DNA of 21,730 nucleotides from DASPFV01 sp035620975 (GTDB lineage: Bacteria > Acidobacteriota > Vicinamibacteria > Vicinamibacterales > 2-12-FULL-66-21), in contig DASPFV010000083.1 of NCBI GenBank assembly GCA_035620975.1, positions 1-21,730 on the forward strand, in the 5' to 3' direction. Positions 13,343-20,948 of the stretch are shown piece by piece. A program made the translations under genes and the position numbers. Numbering within the stretch: the first letter of the stretch is position 1; each line of letters starts with the position of its first letter. The notes under the pieces are model-generated. The model worked only from the letters and a program-made list of their open reading frames with translations. It did not search any database and was not told the DNA's origin.

Positions 13343-15423
13343 GCGTCGCGACGGCAGCGGGAGCGGCGGACCGGCGCGCCGCGCCTGGTGGCTGGCGGCG
13401 GTGGACGACCCGGAGCGAGAGCGTGCTCGCGCTGGCGCTCGCGGTCGAGATCCTCGCCTTCGCGGCGATCGCCCCGAACTTCGCAACGTCCGGCAACTTC
13501 CTCGAGATCACGCGGCTCAGCGTGGAGCTGGGGCTGCTGGCCATCGCCCTCACGCCCGTGCTCGTGACCGGCGGCATCGACTTGTCGGTCGGCTCGATGA
13601 TGGGGTTGTCCGCCGTGATGTTCGGCGTCGCGTACCGGGACTGGCAGCTGCCCATCCCGGCGGCAATCCTCGTGTGCCTGGCGACGGGCAGCGCGGGCGG
13701 CGCGCTGAACGCGACGCTCGTGGCGCGGCTGCGCATCCCGCCGCTCATCGTGACGCTCGGCACGTTCTCGCTCTTCCGCGGCGTGGCGGAGGGAATCACG
13801 CGCGGCGCCGTCAACTACACCGGCTTCCCGTCGCCGTTCCTGGCGTTCGGGCAGGGCTATCTGGGGGGGGTGATTCCGGCGCAGTTGCCCCTGTTCCTCG
13901 CTGCGCTCGCCTTCTACGCCATTCTGCTGCACCGCTCGGTCGTCGGCCGCGGACTCTACGCGATCGGCTTCACGCAGGCCGGCGCGCGGTACGCGGGCAT
14001 CCCGGTGGCGAGGCGGCTGGCGCTCGTCTACTGCCTGTCGGGTCTGATGGCCAGCGTCGCGGCCGTCGTGTACGTCGCGCATCTCGGGCAGGCGCGCTCG
14101 GACGCAGGGAGCGGGTACGAGCTCGACGCGATTACCGCCGTGGTCCTGGGCGGCACCAGCGTGTTCGGCGGACGGGGGACGCTCGCGGGAACGGTCCTCG
14201 GCCTGTTCGCGCTGTCGGTACTGCGCAACGGCTTGCGCCTCGCAGCGCTGCCGTCGGAGCTCGCCGGCGTGCTCACCGGCGTGCTGCTGCTCGTCACGAT
14301 CGTCCTCGACCGCCTCCGGCTTCGCTCACACGCGGCGGTTGACGTATATTCCCCCGACGAGACGCTCGACGTGAAGAACAGCCAGGTCGCCGTCCTCTGC
14401 GCCGCCGTGATCGGCGGCTCGCTCATCGTGGCCGCGACGAACGTGTGGCTCGTGCGATCGCTGGGGCCGGCCGCCCGCACCGGGGCCGCCGCCGGCATGG
14501 CAGGCGCCCCGGCCGCGGCCCCGCGCCCGGTGATCGCGATGATGCCGAAGGCCAAGGGGGATCCGTACTTCGTCAGCTGCCGCGTCGGCGCGGAAGAGGC
14601 GGCGGGCGAGCTGGGCGTGGAGCTGATCTGGGACGGACCGACCGGACTCGATGCCGCGCGGCAGAACGAGGTCGTCGAGAACTGGATCACGCGGCAGGTC
14701 GACGTCATCGCGGTGGCGGTCGAGAACCGGGCCGGGATTTCGACCGTGCTGCGCAAGGCGCGGGAGCGCGGCATCCGGGTCCTGACCTGGGACGCGGACG
14801 CCGAGCCGGATGCGCGGGATTTCTTCATCAACCAGGCGACCTCCGAGGGCATCGCCAACACCCTCACGGACGAGGCGGCCCGGTTGCTCGGCGGCACGGG
14901 GGAGTTCGCGATCATCACCGGGGCGCTCAGCGCCGCGAACCAGAACGAGTGGATCGCCTACATCCGAAAGCGCCTCGCGAGCCACCCGGGACTCTCGCTC
15001 GCCACCATCCGGCCGAGCGACGACGACCGGGACAAGGCCTTCGCGGAAACTCAGACGATCCTGCGCGTCCATCCGGGCGTGAAGCTGATCATGGCCATCT
15101 CGGCGCCCGCGGTTCCGGGCGCGGCCGAGGCCATCCGCCAGGCGGGGCGCAGCGACGTGAACGTCATCGGCCTGTCGCTGCCCAACATCAACAAGCCCTA
15201 CGTGCACGGCGGGGTCGTGCAGACCGTGGTGCTCTGGAACACGCGCGATCTCGGTTATCTGACGGTGCAGGCGGGGCTGCAGCTCGCGAAAGGGCAGCTC
15301 GCGGCGGGGGCGTCCTCGCTCGAGGCGGGCCGTCTGGGGCGGATCGAGATCCGCGGCAGCGAGATCATCCTCGGACCACCACTGAAGTTCACCAAGGCGA
15401 ACATCGATCAGTTCGACTTCTGA
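13339..15423 (+). CDS. Fused CUT2 permease 2 and substrate-binding protein (rhamnose/AI-2 type)
   Basis: One uninterrupted frame of 694 residues from a GTG overlapping the previous stop codon. Residues 1 to about 335 are a full permease (LVTGGIDLSVGSMMGLS near 73-90, RIPPLIVTLGTFSLFRG, GGTSVFGGRGTLAGTVLG near 272-290). Residues 351-371 form one more hydrophobic helix, followed by an A/G/P-rich linker to about 395. The rest is a complete type-I binding protein (MMPKAKGDPYF, DGPT, LTWDADAEPDARDFFINQAT, GLSLPNINKPYV) closest to RhaS/LsrB proteins. These are normally separate genes. The extra helix would place the binding domain on the periplasmic side if the permease ends in the cytoplasm. A GTG at 14371 (residue 345) could also start a separate membrane-tethered or secreted binding protein. 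Whether one or two products are made is unknown. Confidence 0.85.
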   Translation: MSVATAAGAADRRAAPGGWRRWTTRSESVLALALAVEILAFAAIAPNFATSGNFLEITRLSVELGLLAIALTPVLVTGGIDLSVGSMMGLSAVMFGVAYRDWQLPIPAAILVCLATGSAGGALNATLVARLRIPPLIVTLGTFSLFRGVAEGITRGAVNYTGFPSPFLAFGQGYLGGVIPAQLPLFLAALAFYAILLHRSVVGRGLYAIGFTQAGARYAGIPVARRLALVYCLSGLMASVAAVVYVAHLGQARSDAGSGYELDAITAVVLGGTSVFGGRGTLAGTVLGLFALSVLRNGLRLAALPSELAGVLTGVLLLVTIVLDRLRLRSHAAVDVYSPDETLDVKNSQVAVLCAAVIGGSLIVAATNVWLVRSLGPAARTGAAAGMAGAPAAAPRPVIAMMPKAKGDPYFVSCRVGAEEAAGELGVELIWDGPTGLDAARQNEVVENWITRQVDVIAVAVENRAGISTVLRKARERGIRVLTWDADAEPDARDFFINQATSEGIANTLTDEAARLLGGTGEFAIITGALSAANQNEWIAYIRKRLASHPGLSLATIRPSDDDRDKAFAETQTILRVHPGVKLIMAISAPAVPGAAEAIRQAGRSDVNVIGLSLPNINKPYVHGGVVQTVVLWNTRDLGYLTVQAGLQLAKGQLAAGASSLEAGRLGRIEIRGSEIILGPPLKFTKANIDQFDF
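14345..14373 (+). promoter_or_regulatory. Possible internal promoter and start for a separate binding protein
   Basis: TATATT at 14345-14350 lies 20 bases before the in-frame GTG at 14371, whose product would begin with KNSQVAVLCAAVIGGSLIV, a plausible signal or anchor helix. No clear Shine-Dalgarno or -35 box is seen. If used, it would give extra free binding protein beside the fusion. Confidence 0.3.
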
Positions 15424-15724
15424 CGGCTGCGGGGCAGCTGGACAATCCTCCCGCCTCGCGCCTTGCGGGCGCCTCGCCGCCTCGGTGCGACGCCTCAGAA
15501 CAGCAGGACGACGCGAAGGCGAATCCCGCAATCCGGCGAGAGGACCGCGCGCCACACGACGCCCCGTCAGGCCCCGCCCGACCCACAGGCCTTCGCCGAC
15601 GTGCGTCACGATGTGCCGCCACGTCATCGACCCTTGGGGGAGCCGGGCAGTCTCCGGGCTCGCGGGCGCGCGGCCCCTCAGCAAACGCTTGGCTGGTGGA
15701 GTTCGACGCGCTGAAGCAACCGCC
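15424..15724. other. Convergent intergenic stretch without a recognisable gene
   Basis: The 301 bases separate the ABC operon from the DUF2934 gene, which converge here. I see only a weak 5-bp hairpin (GCGCC at 15458-15462 with GGCGC at 15468-15472) and no U-tract terminator. Short open frames on both strands look like GC-rich shadows. Confidence 0.5.
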
Positions 15725-15976
15725 TCAGGCTTCGGCAGTCGGGCGACGGCGCCGGATCTTCGGCGCGACCATCGCCGCCGCCGCGGCCTGCAGCTCGCCT
15801 TCCGCCTGGAGCCAGTCGTCCAGTTCGTGGCCGGGCTGGTAGCCGCGCGCGCAGTACAGCTCGAAGGCGCGCCGTGCGATATCGGACGTGGACGGCCCGA
15901 TCGGGGCCGTGAGAGATGTTGCGGTGGCAGTGGAGTTCTTGCGATCTGAACGGCGTTTCCCGGGCGTGGTGGTCAT
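15725..15976 (-). CDS. DUF2934 domain protein
   Basis: 83 residues. The start at 15976 is chosen because AAGGAG (minus strand, 15987-15982) lies five bases upstream. A longer frame from 16129 has no such site. After a basic, Ser/Thr-rich tail (residues 1-32), residues 33-62 carry the DUF2934 signature: ARRAFELYCARGYQPGHELDDWLQAEGEL in form. The gene ends in an RRRR stretch. The domain's molecular function is unknown. Such small basic proteins are frequent in Acidobacteriota and Proteobacteria. It has no signal peptide, so it is probably cytoplasmic. The methyltransferase gene upstream on the same strand ends about 170 bases before it, but its own ribosome binding site makes separate expression possible. 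Confidence 0.85.
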   Translation of the reverse strand: MTTTPGKRRSDRKNSTATATSLTAPIGPSTSDIARRAFELYCARGYQPGHELDDWLQAEGELQAAAAAMVAPKIRRRRPTAEA

Positions 15977-16094
15977 TTCAACTCCTTTCACGAGCAAGTC
16001 CTGATCCAAGTTCGACACCTCCTGAGGATGGTCGAAACGCCCGCCGGCGGCGGACTGCGCGACGGCGGGTGGTGGCCGATCGGACGTGGTTCGC

Positions 16095-16138
16095 GACACT
16101 TCTGTGCTGTTGCCGCGCGATTGAGACATTTCTGTCCT
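16095..16138. repeat. Two degenerate GACA(C/T)TTCTGT direct repeats spaced 30 bases apart
   Basis: GACACTTCTGTGCT at 16095-16108 and GACATTTCTGTCCT at 16125-16138 agree at 12 of 14 positions and start exactly 30 bases apart. They lie between the DUF2934 and methyltransferase genes. They could be a protein-binding site pair or a remnant of an insertion-sequence end. No transposase is present. Confidence 0.5.
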
Positions 16139-16147
16139 CAGGCGCGG

Positions 16148-16978
16148 CTACTCCGCAGCCCGTGTGGCCTTCCACGAGGTGGGAGCGCCGGCGCCTTTCG
16201 CGATTCCCTCTATTATCGCTCCATTCACGCGCCCTGCGTACTCGATTCCGCCCGCCGTGAACGTAATGTGCTCGCCGCGCAGCCGCCCGTTCTGGATGGC
16301 CATCTGCTGTCCGCTCGCTGCGAGCGTGCCCGAGACCATCTGGAATTCCTGCGTCAGCGTGAGCTCGCCCTGCGGGAGACGCCACGTGCCGCCGACCTTC
16401 GCGGGGACGATGTAGAGCATGGCCGTGCACCAGCTCGCGCAGTCGGTCTCGACCCGTTCGGTCGCGTCCGGAGTCCAGCCGGTGATGCCGAAGGTGTTCA
16501 GAACCAGGCGGCTGCCGGGCTTGAGGTCGAGGAACTTGGGCGCGAGCTTGTCGAGGTTCGTCGTGAGGAGGAACAGCGCCATCACGCTGGCCTGCGAGAT
16601 GTCGGCCGTGTACATGTCGCCCTGGACGAACGTGGCCTTGTCCGCCACGCCCGCTTCGGCCGCCGCGCGCTGCGAGAGCGCGACCATCTCGGGGTTGTAC
16701 TCCACGCCGATGGCTCTCGCGCCGCGTCTGGCCGCCGCGATGATCATGCGGCCGTCGCCCGAGCCGAGGTCCATGACGACGTCCTGCGGCGTCACCGCCG
16801 CCATGTCGAGCATCTTCTCGACCAGGGTTTCCGGGGTCGGGACCCAGACGACGTCCTTCCCGGCCTGGCCGACGGTGGGTGTAAAGGGCTCCTGCGTCTG
16901 TTGCGCGCCGGGAACGGCAGCGAACAGGATGGCGAGAACGAGAACGGTTCCCGAACGAGTGCGGCCTGTGCGAATCAT
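16148..16978 (-). CDS. Secreted class I SAM-dependent methyltransferase family protein
   Basis: 276 residues from the ATG at 16978 (minus-strand GGAG about 11 bases upstream). The N-terminus is a convincing signal peptide: RTGRTR, then GTVLVLAILFAAVPG and a probable cut near residue 24. Residues about 35-170 are a Rossmann methyltransferase: WVPTPETLVEKMLDMAAV, motif I MDLGSGDGRMIIAA, the acidic VEYNPEM, and QGDMYTADIS. The last 80-90 residues look like beta-strands. Related exported methyltransferase-like proteins are common, yet SAM is not known to be present in the periplasm, so the true substrate or even activity is unclear. The protein may be anchored, or may have been repurposed. The 356 bases upstream hold two palindromes (17007-17024 and 17041-17053). 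Confidence 0.82.
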   Translation of the reverse strand: MIRTGRTRSGTVLVLAILFAAVPGAQQTQEPFTPTVGQAGKDVVWVPTPETLVEKMLDMAAVTPQDVVMDLGSGDGRMIIAAARRGARAIGVEYNPEMVALSQRAAAEAGVADKATFVQGDMYTADISQASVMALFLLTTNLDKLAPKFLDLKPGSRLVLNTFGITGWTPDATERVETDCASWCTAMLYIVPAKVGGTWRLPQGELTLTQEFQMVSGTLAASGQQMAIQNGRLRGEHITFTAGGIEYAGRVNGAIIEGIAKGAGAPTSWKATRAAE

Positions 16979-17334
16979 AGGCGATCGATCTCCAACGAAT
17001 GCCGAACACGGCCGTCCGGCCGTGCCCGGCGACACTTCCGGTGGACGGTCCACGAAGAACATGACTACTCTAAGCAGCCACGGAGCGTGTTTCAACCGAC
17101 GAGAGACCGATGATGACGGCCGGCCGGACGGTGCATCGCGGTCCTGGCCATGCTCCGGGGCAGTGCGTCGGGCTCGAAGCTCAGCCGCTGGCTGCGCGAG
17201 GCAGGCGCACGGGTTCGCACTACGACACATGCCCGCGGCGTCCCCGTACGGGACGTCCAGGTGAAAGGCCCGTCGTGCTCGGCCACGGCTCAATCGCCCG
17301 GCCAGGCGGCCGGCCACGCGCGAGACTACGCATC
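16979..17334. other. Divergent intergenic region with two palindromes
   Basis: No gene is recognised between the divergent methyltransferase and DUF2911 genes. CACGGCCG (17007-17014) and CGGCCGTG (17017-17024) form a perfect 8-bp dyad around TC. GTGGAC (17041-17046) and GTCCAC (17048-17053) form a 6-bp dyad around one base. Either could be an operator for one of the flanking genes or a hairpin in the methyltransferase leader. Open frames here look like shadows. Confidence 0.5.
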
Positions 17335-17856
17335 ATGAATCACTTCCTGCTCTGGTCCGCGGTCCTGATTGCCGCTCCCGTCCTGATGACGGCTCAGGAG
17401 ACCAAGCTGCGCCCCAGCCAGCATGGCTCGGTCTCGCAGCGCGTGGCCGACACGACGATCGCCATCGAGTACAACCGGCCGGTCGCGAGAGGGCGTGAGC
17501 TGTTCGGCGCCCTCGTGCCGTGGGGCAGGCTCTGGTGTCCGTGTGCGGACGACGCGACGACGATCGACGTGTCCACGGCGATTACGGTGGACGGCCAGGA
17601 GCTGCCCGCTGGCAGGTACTCGCTCTGGACCGAGCCGAATCCCGACCGATGGACGGTGATTTTCAGTCGCCGCGCGGATGTCTGGCACACCCGGTATCCG
17701 AAGGGAGAGGACGCTCTGCGGCTGACAGTCGCGCCGCGGACCGGATTGCACATGGAGACGATGGCCTTCTATTTCCCCATGGTCGACGGCCGGCGGGCGG
17801 AGCTGGTACTGCATTGGGGCACCGTGGTGGTGCCGCTGACGATCGAGGTGCCCTGA
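17335..17856 (+). CDS. Secreted DUF2911 domain protein
   Basis: 173 residues from the ATG at 17335. A signal peptide (FLLWSAVLIAAPVLMTAQ) covers about residues 1-20, so the product is periplasmic or surface-exposed. The rest matches the DUF2911 pattern: LRPSQHGSVSQRVADTTIAIEYNRPVARGRELFG, then VPWGRLWCPCADDATTIDVS, GQELPAGRYSLWTEPN, WTVIFSR and a final HWGTVVVPLTIEV beta-rich segment. Function is unknown for the family. It has a WCPCA cysteine pair near residues 65-69; most other features are a beta-sandwich look. The ribosome binding site is weak. It stands alone between a divergent neighbour and a convergent neighbour. Confidence 0.88.
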   Translation: MNHFLLWSAVLIAAPVLMTAQETKLRPSQHGSVSQRVADTTIAIEYNRPVARGRELFGALVPWGRLWCPCADDATTIDVSTAITVDGQELPAGRYSLWTEPNPDRWTVIFSRRADVWHTRYPKGEDALRLTVAPRTGLHMETMAFYFPMVDGRRAELVLHWGTVVVPLTIEVP

Positions 17857-17957
17857 GACAACTGCCGACCTCCGGTTCAAGCCCTATCTCTCAGCAGGAC
17901 CCACGCCACCGAAGCATGTTGGTTCACGGCGCATAGGCGGACGCGCGGCAACCTGCA

Positions 17958-18011
17958 GCCCTGGGCGCGTGCCTGGAGCCCGCTCCGGCTCGAGTGCTCG
18001 GAGGCCAGGGC
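17958..18011. terminator. Possible bidirectional terminator stem between convergent genes
   Basis: GCCCTGG (17958-17964) pairs perfectly with CCAGGGC (18005-18011) around a 40-base GC-rich loop that can fold further. It lies between the converging DUF2911 gene and the minus-strand gene ending at 18016. No T-tract is seen, so confidence is low. Confidence 0.3.
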
Positions 18012-18015
18012 GCCG

Positions 18016-19152
18016 CTACTGCCCCGGGTCGAACCATGCCGGGGCGGGTCCGGCTGCCGCCTCGAGTTCCCGGACGAACGTCCGCTCCAGTTCGTCCACG
18101 ATCGCCGCGACGTTCGCGACGATTCGCTCCCAGTTGGCGGTATCCCCGATCGGATACTGGCGTGCTTCGTCCCGTGCCGAGACCGGCGGCAGGAGCGTCG
18201 CGTTGAACCCGGGGCCGCGCACGTGGAACATGAAGGTCAGAGATCGGCTCCACGTTCCAACGTCGAGTTCGAGCTCGACCACATGGTTCGCCGCCGTACG
18301 GCGACGAAGCGTGAACGTGCCGCTGCCGCCACGGCAGTCGTACCCGCGCGACGCGAACGCCGAAACCAGCGCCGGTCTGAGCGGGCCGCGCGCACCCAGG
18401 CTCGTCAGGCGGGCTTCGGCCGCCGGTGGGAGATCGTGTGGCAGGCTGATGCGGGCGAGGAGCGCCGGCATCCCGGCCCGGTACTTCGCCACGATGGGGC
18501 CGATGACCGCGATTTCACGGGGGATGGACGGTCCCGGCGAGCCCTCGCCGCCCGCCGATGCGGTCGGCGGCACGAATTGCGCCGTTCTCTTCGCTTTCCC
18601 GAGGCCGGCCAGAATCGCGCCAATGGCGGCGGGCGGATCCGGCAGCTTCTTCGAGGCCGCGTCCCCCTCCACGACGTAGAACGCCGACAGGTCGCGGTTG
18701 CGCCCGTTCACCCACCAGCTGTCGCCGATGGTCACTCCGGGCGCTGGCGCCAGCCCAGGGGGAAAGCCCGATGCCGACCCGAACTCCGCGTGGCGGAAAT
18801 GCACGCTCACGACATGGAACGGCAGGGATCGGGGCACCCCGTCGGCCAGCGCAAGGATGTCGATCATGGGCAGAGCGACGCGGGAGTCCGCATTCGTCAG
18901 CCTGCGGACGGCCGGAATGCCCGGCAGAGCGCCCGGAACGTCGTTGCGCTCGAACTGTGCCAGCTGGGGGTGCTTCCGGATCGCGCGCTCGACCGCTGAT
19001 GTATTCCGGATTCCACCGGGACCATCGCTGAACGTGGCGACGACTTCGGGTTCCAGCCGACTCTGCTCGAATTGCCCTGCCACGCGACGGATCAGCGCTC
19101 CAAGCGGTTCCCTGCGTTCACCCCTGAACTCCACCACGACGCCGACGTACAT
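18016..19152 (-). CDS. Unrecognised 378-residue protein
   Basis: I do not recognise this protein. The start at 19152 is favoured because AAAGGA (minus strand, 19166-19161) lies eight bases upstream. An ATG at 19161 overlaps that site, and the open frame extends much further through a repeat. There is no signal peptide or membrane helix; it begins MYVGVVVEFRGERREPLGAL. The central part (about 65-200) includes LPMIDILALADGVPRSLPFHVVSVHFRH and a WWVNGRNRDLSAFYVVEG segment. The last 110 residues (ALVSAFASRGYDCRGGSGTFTLRRR, then VVELELDVGTWSRSLTFMFHVRG, ending near ELERTFVRELE) loosely recall DUF4304-like domains, with weak support. Codon use looks like the neighbouring genes. It is not obviously linked to ilvA, which lies upstream on the same strand across a repeat-filled gap. 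Confidence 0.7.
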   Translation of the reverse strand: MYVGVVVEFRGERREPLGALIRRVAGQFEQSRLEPEVVATFSDGPGGIRNTSAVERAIRKHPQLAQFERNDVPGALPGIPAVRRLTNADSRVALPMIDILALADGVPRSLPFHVVSVHFRHAEFGSASGFPPGLAPAPGVTIGDSWWVNGRNRDLSAFYVVEGDAASKKLPDPPAAIGAILAGLGKAKRTAQFVPPTASAGGEGSPGPSIPREIAVIGPIVAKYRAGMPALLARISLPHDLPPAAEARLTSLGARGPLRPALVSAFASRGYDCRGGSGTFTLRRRTAANHVVELELDVGTWSRSLTFMFHVRGPGFNATLLPPVSARDEARQYPIGDTANWERIVANVAAIVDELERTFVRELEAAAGPAPAWFDPGQ

Positions 19153-19285
19153 CACCGCCATCCTTTCAGCCCTGTGTGATCGCCCGGCCTCGCCGGCCGG
19201 CGTCCGCCACGAAGAGTACCGCAAGCACAGTCGCACTGGCGGGACGCGCACGTCCGCCGTCCTCGGGTTCGAAGCGATTCGAATC

Positions 19286-19356
19286 CGTGTTCTTCCGTGT
19301 TCTTCCGTGGCCTGTTCTTCCGTGGCCTGCTCTTCGTGGCCCGTTCGTCCGTGGCC
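19286..19356. repeat. Degenerate tandem repeat of GTGTTCTTCC / GTGGCCTGTTCTTCC units
   Basis: Five to six units of 10-15 bases (GTGTTCTTCC twice, then GTGGCCTGTTCTTCC, GTGGCCTGCTCTTC and GTGGCCCGTTCGTCC) lie head to tail between the unknown gene and ilvA. Read on the minus strand this is the CACGGAAGAACACGG type of intergenic repeat. The stretch lies downstream of ilvA and upstream of the 18016-19152 gene. Confidence 0.75.
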
Positions 19357-19385
19357 GTAGCTGGTCTGCCCGTGAGATCCGCGGC

Positions 19386-20948
19386 TCAGGCGAGGAACAT
19401 CTCGTACGCCGCGTTGCGAAGCTCGCGCTGGTAGCGGTATCCCAGCCCCTCGAGAAACCCCTCGAATGCCCCGCATTCGTCGGGGGGCACCTCGAAGCCG
19501 GCGAGCACGCGTCCGAAGTCGGCTCCGTGGTTGCGGTAGTGGAAGAGGCTGATGTTCCAGCGGCCCCCGAGCTCGTCCAGAAAGTCCATCAGGGCGCCGG
19601 GGCGCTCGGGGAACTCGAAGCGGTACAACTGCTCGTGGCTGACGTCGCGGCTGCGGCCCCCCACCATGTGGCGGACGTGCAGCTTGGCCAGCTCGTTGTC
19701 GGTGAGGTCGATGGCCTGGTAGCCGCCGCGGGTGAGCGCGGCCGCCAGATCGACGGCGTCCTGGCGTGAATGCGTCGCGATGCCGACGAAGATGTGAGCC
19801 TCGCGGCGCCCGCTGAGGCGGTAGTTGAACTCGGTCACGACGCGCCGGCCGATGGTGGCGCAGAACTCGCGGAATGCCCCCGGGCGCTCTGGAATCGTGA
19901 CACCGAACAGCGCTTCGCGCGCGTCGCCCAGCTCGGCGCGCTCGGCCACGAACCGCAGCCGGTCGAAGTTCATGTTGGCGCCGCTCAGGATGGCGGCGAG
20001 CCTGGCGTCCCGCGTGCCCGTGCGCTCGACCCAGGCGCGCAGCCCCGCCACCGCAAGCGCCCCGGCCGGTTCCATGATCGACCGCGTGTCGTCGAAGATG
20101 TCCTTGATCGCGGCGCAGATCTCGTCGTTGCTCACGCGGACGACCTCTTCGACGGTGGCCTGCACGATCGGGAACGTGAGCCGCCCCACTTCGCGCACGG
20201 CGACTCCGTCGGCGAAGATGCCGACGCGATCCAGCACGACCCGGCGACCGGCCGCGAGCGACTGGTACATGGCGTCCGCCTCGTAGGGCTCCACGCCGAT
20301 CACCCGCACCGACGGCTTGAGCGCCTTGACGTAGCTGGCGATGCCGGCGATGAGACCGCCGCCGCCGACCGGGACGAAGATGGCCGAGACGTCGCCGTGC
20401 TCGTGCCGGAGGATCTCGTCGCCGACCGTGCCCTGGCCCGCGATGACCAGCGGGTCGTCGAACGGATGCACGAGCGTCAGGCCCGTGGACGCCGCCAGCT
20501 CGTCGCAGTGCGCCTTGGCCTCCGGGTAGTTGTCGCCGGCCAGCACCACCTCGGCGCCGAGGTCGCGCACGGCCTGGACCTTGATCTCCGGCGTGGTGCG
20601 GGGCATGACGATGAGTGCGCGGAGCCCGAGATGGCGCGCGGCGAACGCGACGCCCTGCGCGTGGTTGCCCGCGCTCGCGGCGATGACGCCCTGCGCGCGC
20701 TCCGTCTCGGACATGTGCGCCATCCGATTGTAGGCGCCGCGGATCTTGTAGCTGAAGACCGGCTGCAGGTCCTCGCGCTTGAGCAGCACCTGGTTGGCGA
20801 GCCGCCGCGAGAGCCGGGGTGCCGGGTCGAGCGGCGTCACCTCCGCCACGTCGTAGACGCGGCTCGTCAGGATGAGGCGCAGCATGGCGTCGAGCCCGGG
20901 CGCGCTGACGATCGAGGGCGAATCCTGTCCGAATCCCTGGATGCTCAT
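19386..20948 (-). CDS. ilvA: Threonine ammonia-lyase, biosynthetic
   Basis: 520 residues, close to the usual length of the biosynthetic enzyme. It deaminates threonine to 2-oxobutanoate, the first step of isoleucine synthesis, using pyridoxal phosphate in the cytoplasm. The catalytic domain spans about residues 22-340: PLP lysine K68 in FSYKIRGAYN, ASAGNHAQGVAF, a PVGGGGLIAG phosphate-binding loop and SGANMNFDRLRF. Two ACT-like regulatory domains follow (LFGVTIPERPGAFREF and LYRFEFPERPGALMDFL), which in the family bind isoleucine for feedback inhibition. The start ATG overlaps the stop codon of the homoserine dehydrogenase gene (ATGA at 20945-20948). The pair therefore makes a coupled aspartate-to-isoleucine unit. 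Confidence 0.95.
   Translation of the reverse strand: MSIQGFGQDSPSIVSAPGLDAMLRLILTSRVYDVAEVTPLDPAPRLSRRLANQVLLKREDLQPVFSYKIRGAYNRMAHMSETERAQGVIAASAGNHAQGVAFAARHLGLRALIVMPRTTPEIKVQAVRDLGAEVVLAGDNYPEAKAHCDELAASTGLTLVHPFDDPLVIAGQGTVGDEILRHEHGDVSAIFVPVGGGGLIAGIASYVKALKPSVRVIGVEPYEADAMYQSLAAGRRVVLDRVGIFADGVAVREVGRLTFPIVQATVEEVVRVSNDEICAAIKDIFDDTRSIMEPAGALAVAGLRAWVERTGTRDARLAAILSGANMNFDRLRFVAERAELGDAREALFGVTIPERPGAFREFCATIGRRVVTEFNYRLSGRREAHIFVGIATHSRQDAVDLAAALTRGGYQAIDLTDNELAKLHVRHMVGGRSRDVSHEQLYRFEFPERPGALMDFLDELGGRWNISLFHYRNHGADFGRVLAGFEVPPDECGAFEGFLEGLGYRYQRELRNAAYEMFLA

Noticed and set aside
12374..15423. lsr (autoinducer-2) operon identity
   Set aside because: Gene order and binding-protein resemblance fit lsrACDB, but lsrK, lsrR, lsrF and lsrG are absent and rhamnose importers look alike. 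Only the general transporter class is claimed.
15495..15700. Possible remnant of an outer-membrane barrel on the minus strand (frame ending GIRLRVVLLF-stop)
   Set aside because: The ending looks barrel-like, but the frame is closed by stops within about 25 codons upstream and no longer frameshifted homology could be recognised.
15977..16129. 51-residue N-terminal extension of the DUF2934 protein
   Set aside because: The internal ATG at 15976 has a perfect AAGGAG at ideal spacing. The extension crosses the GACATTTCTGT repeats and lacks a ribosome binding site.
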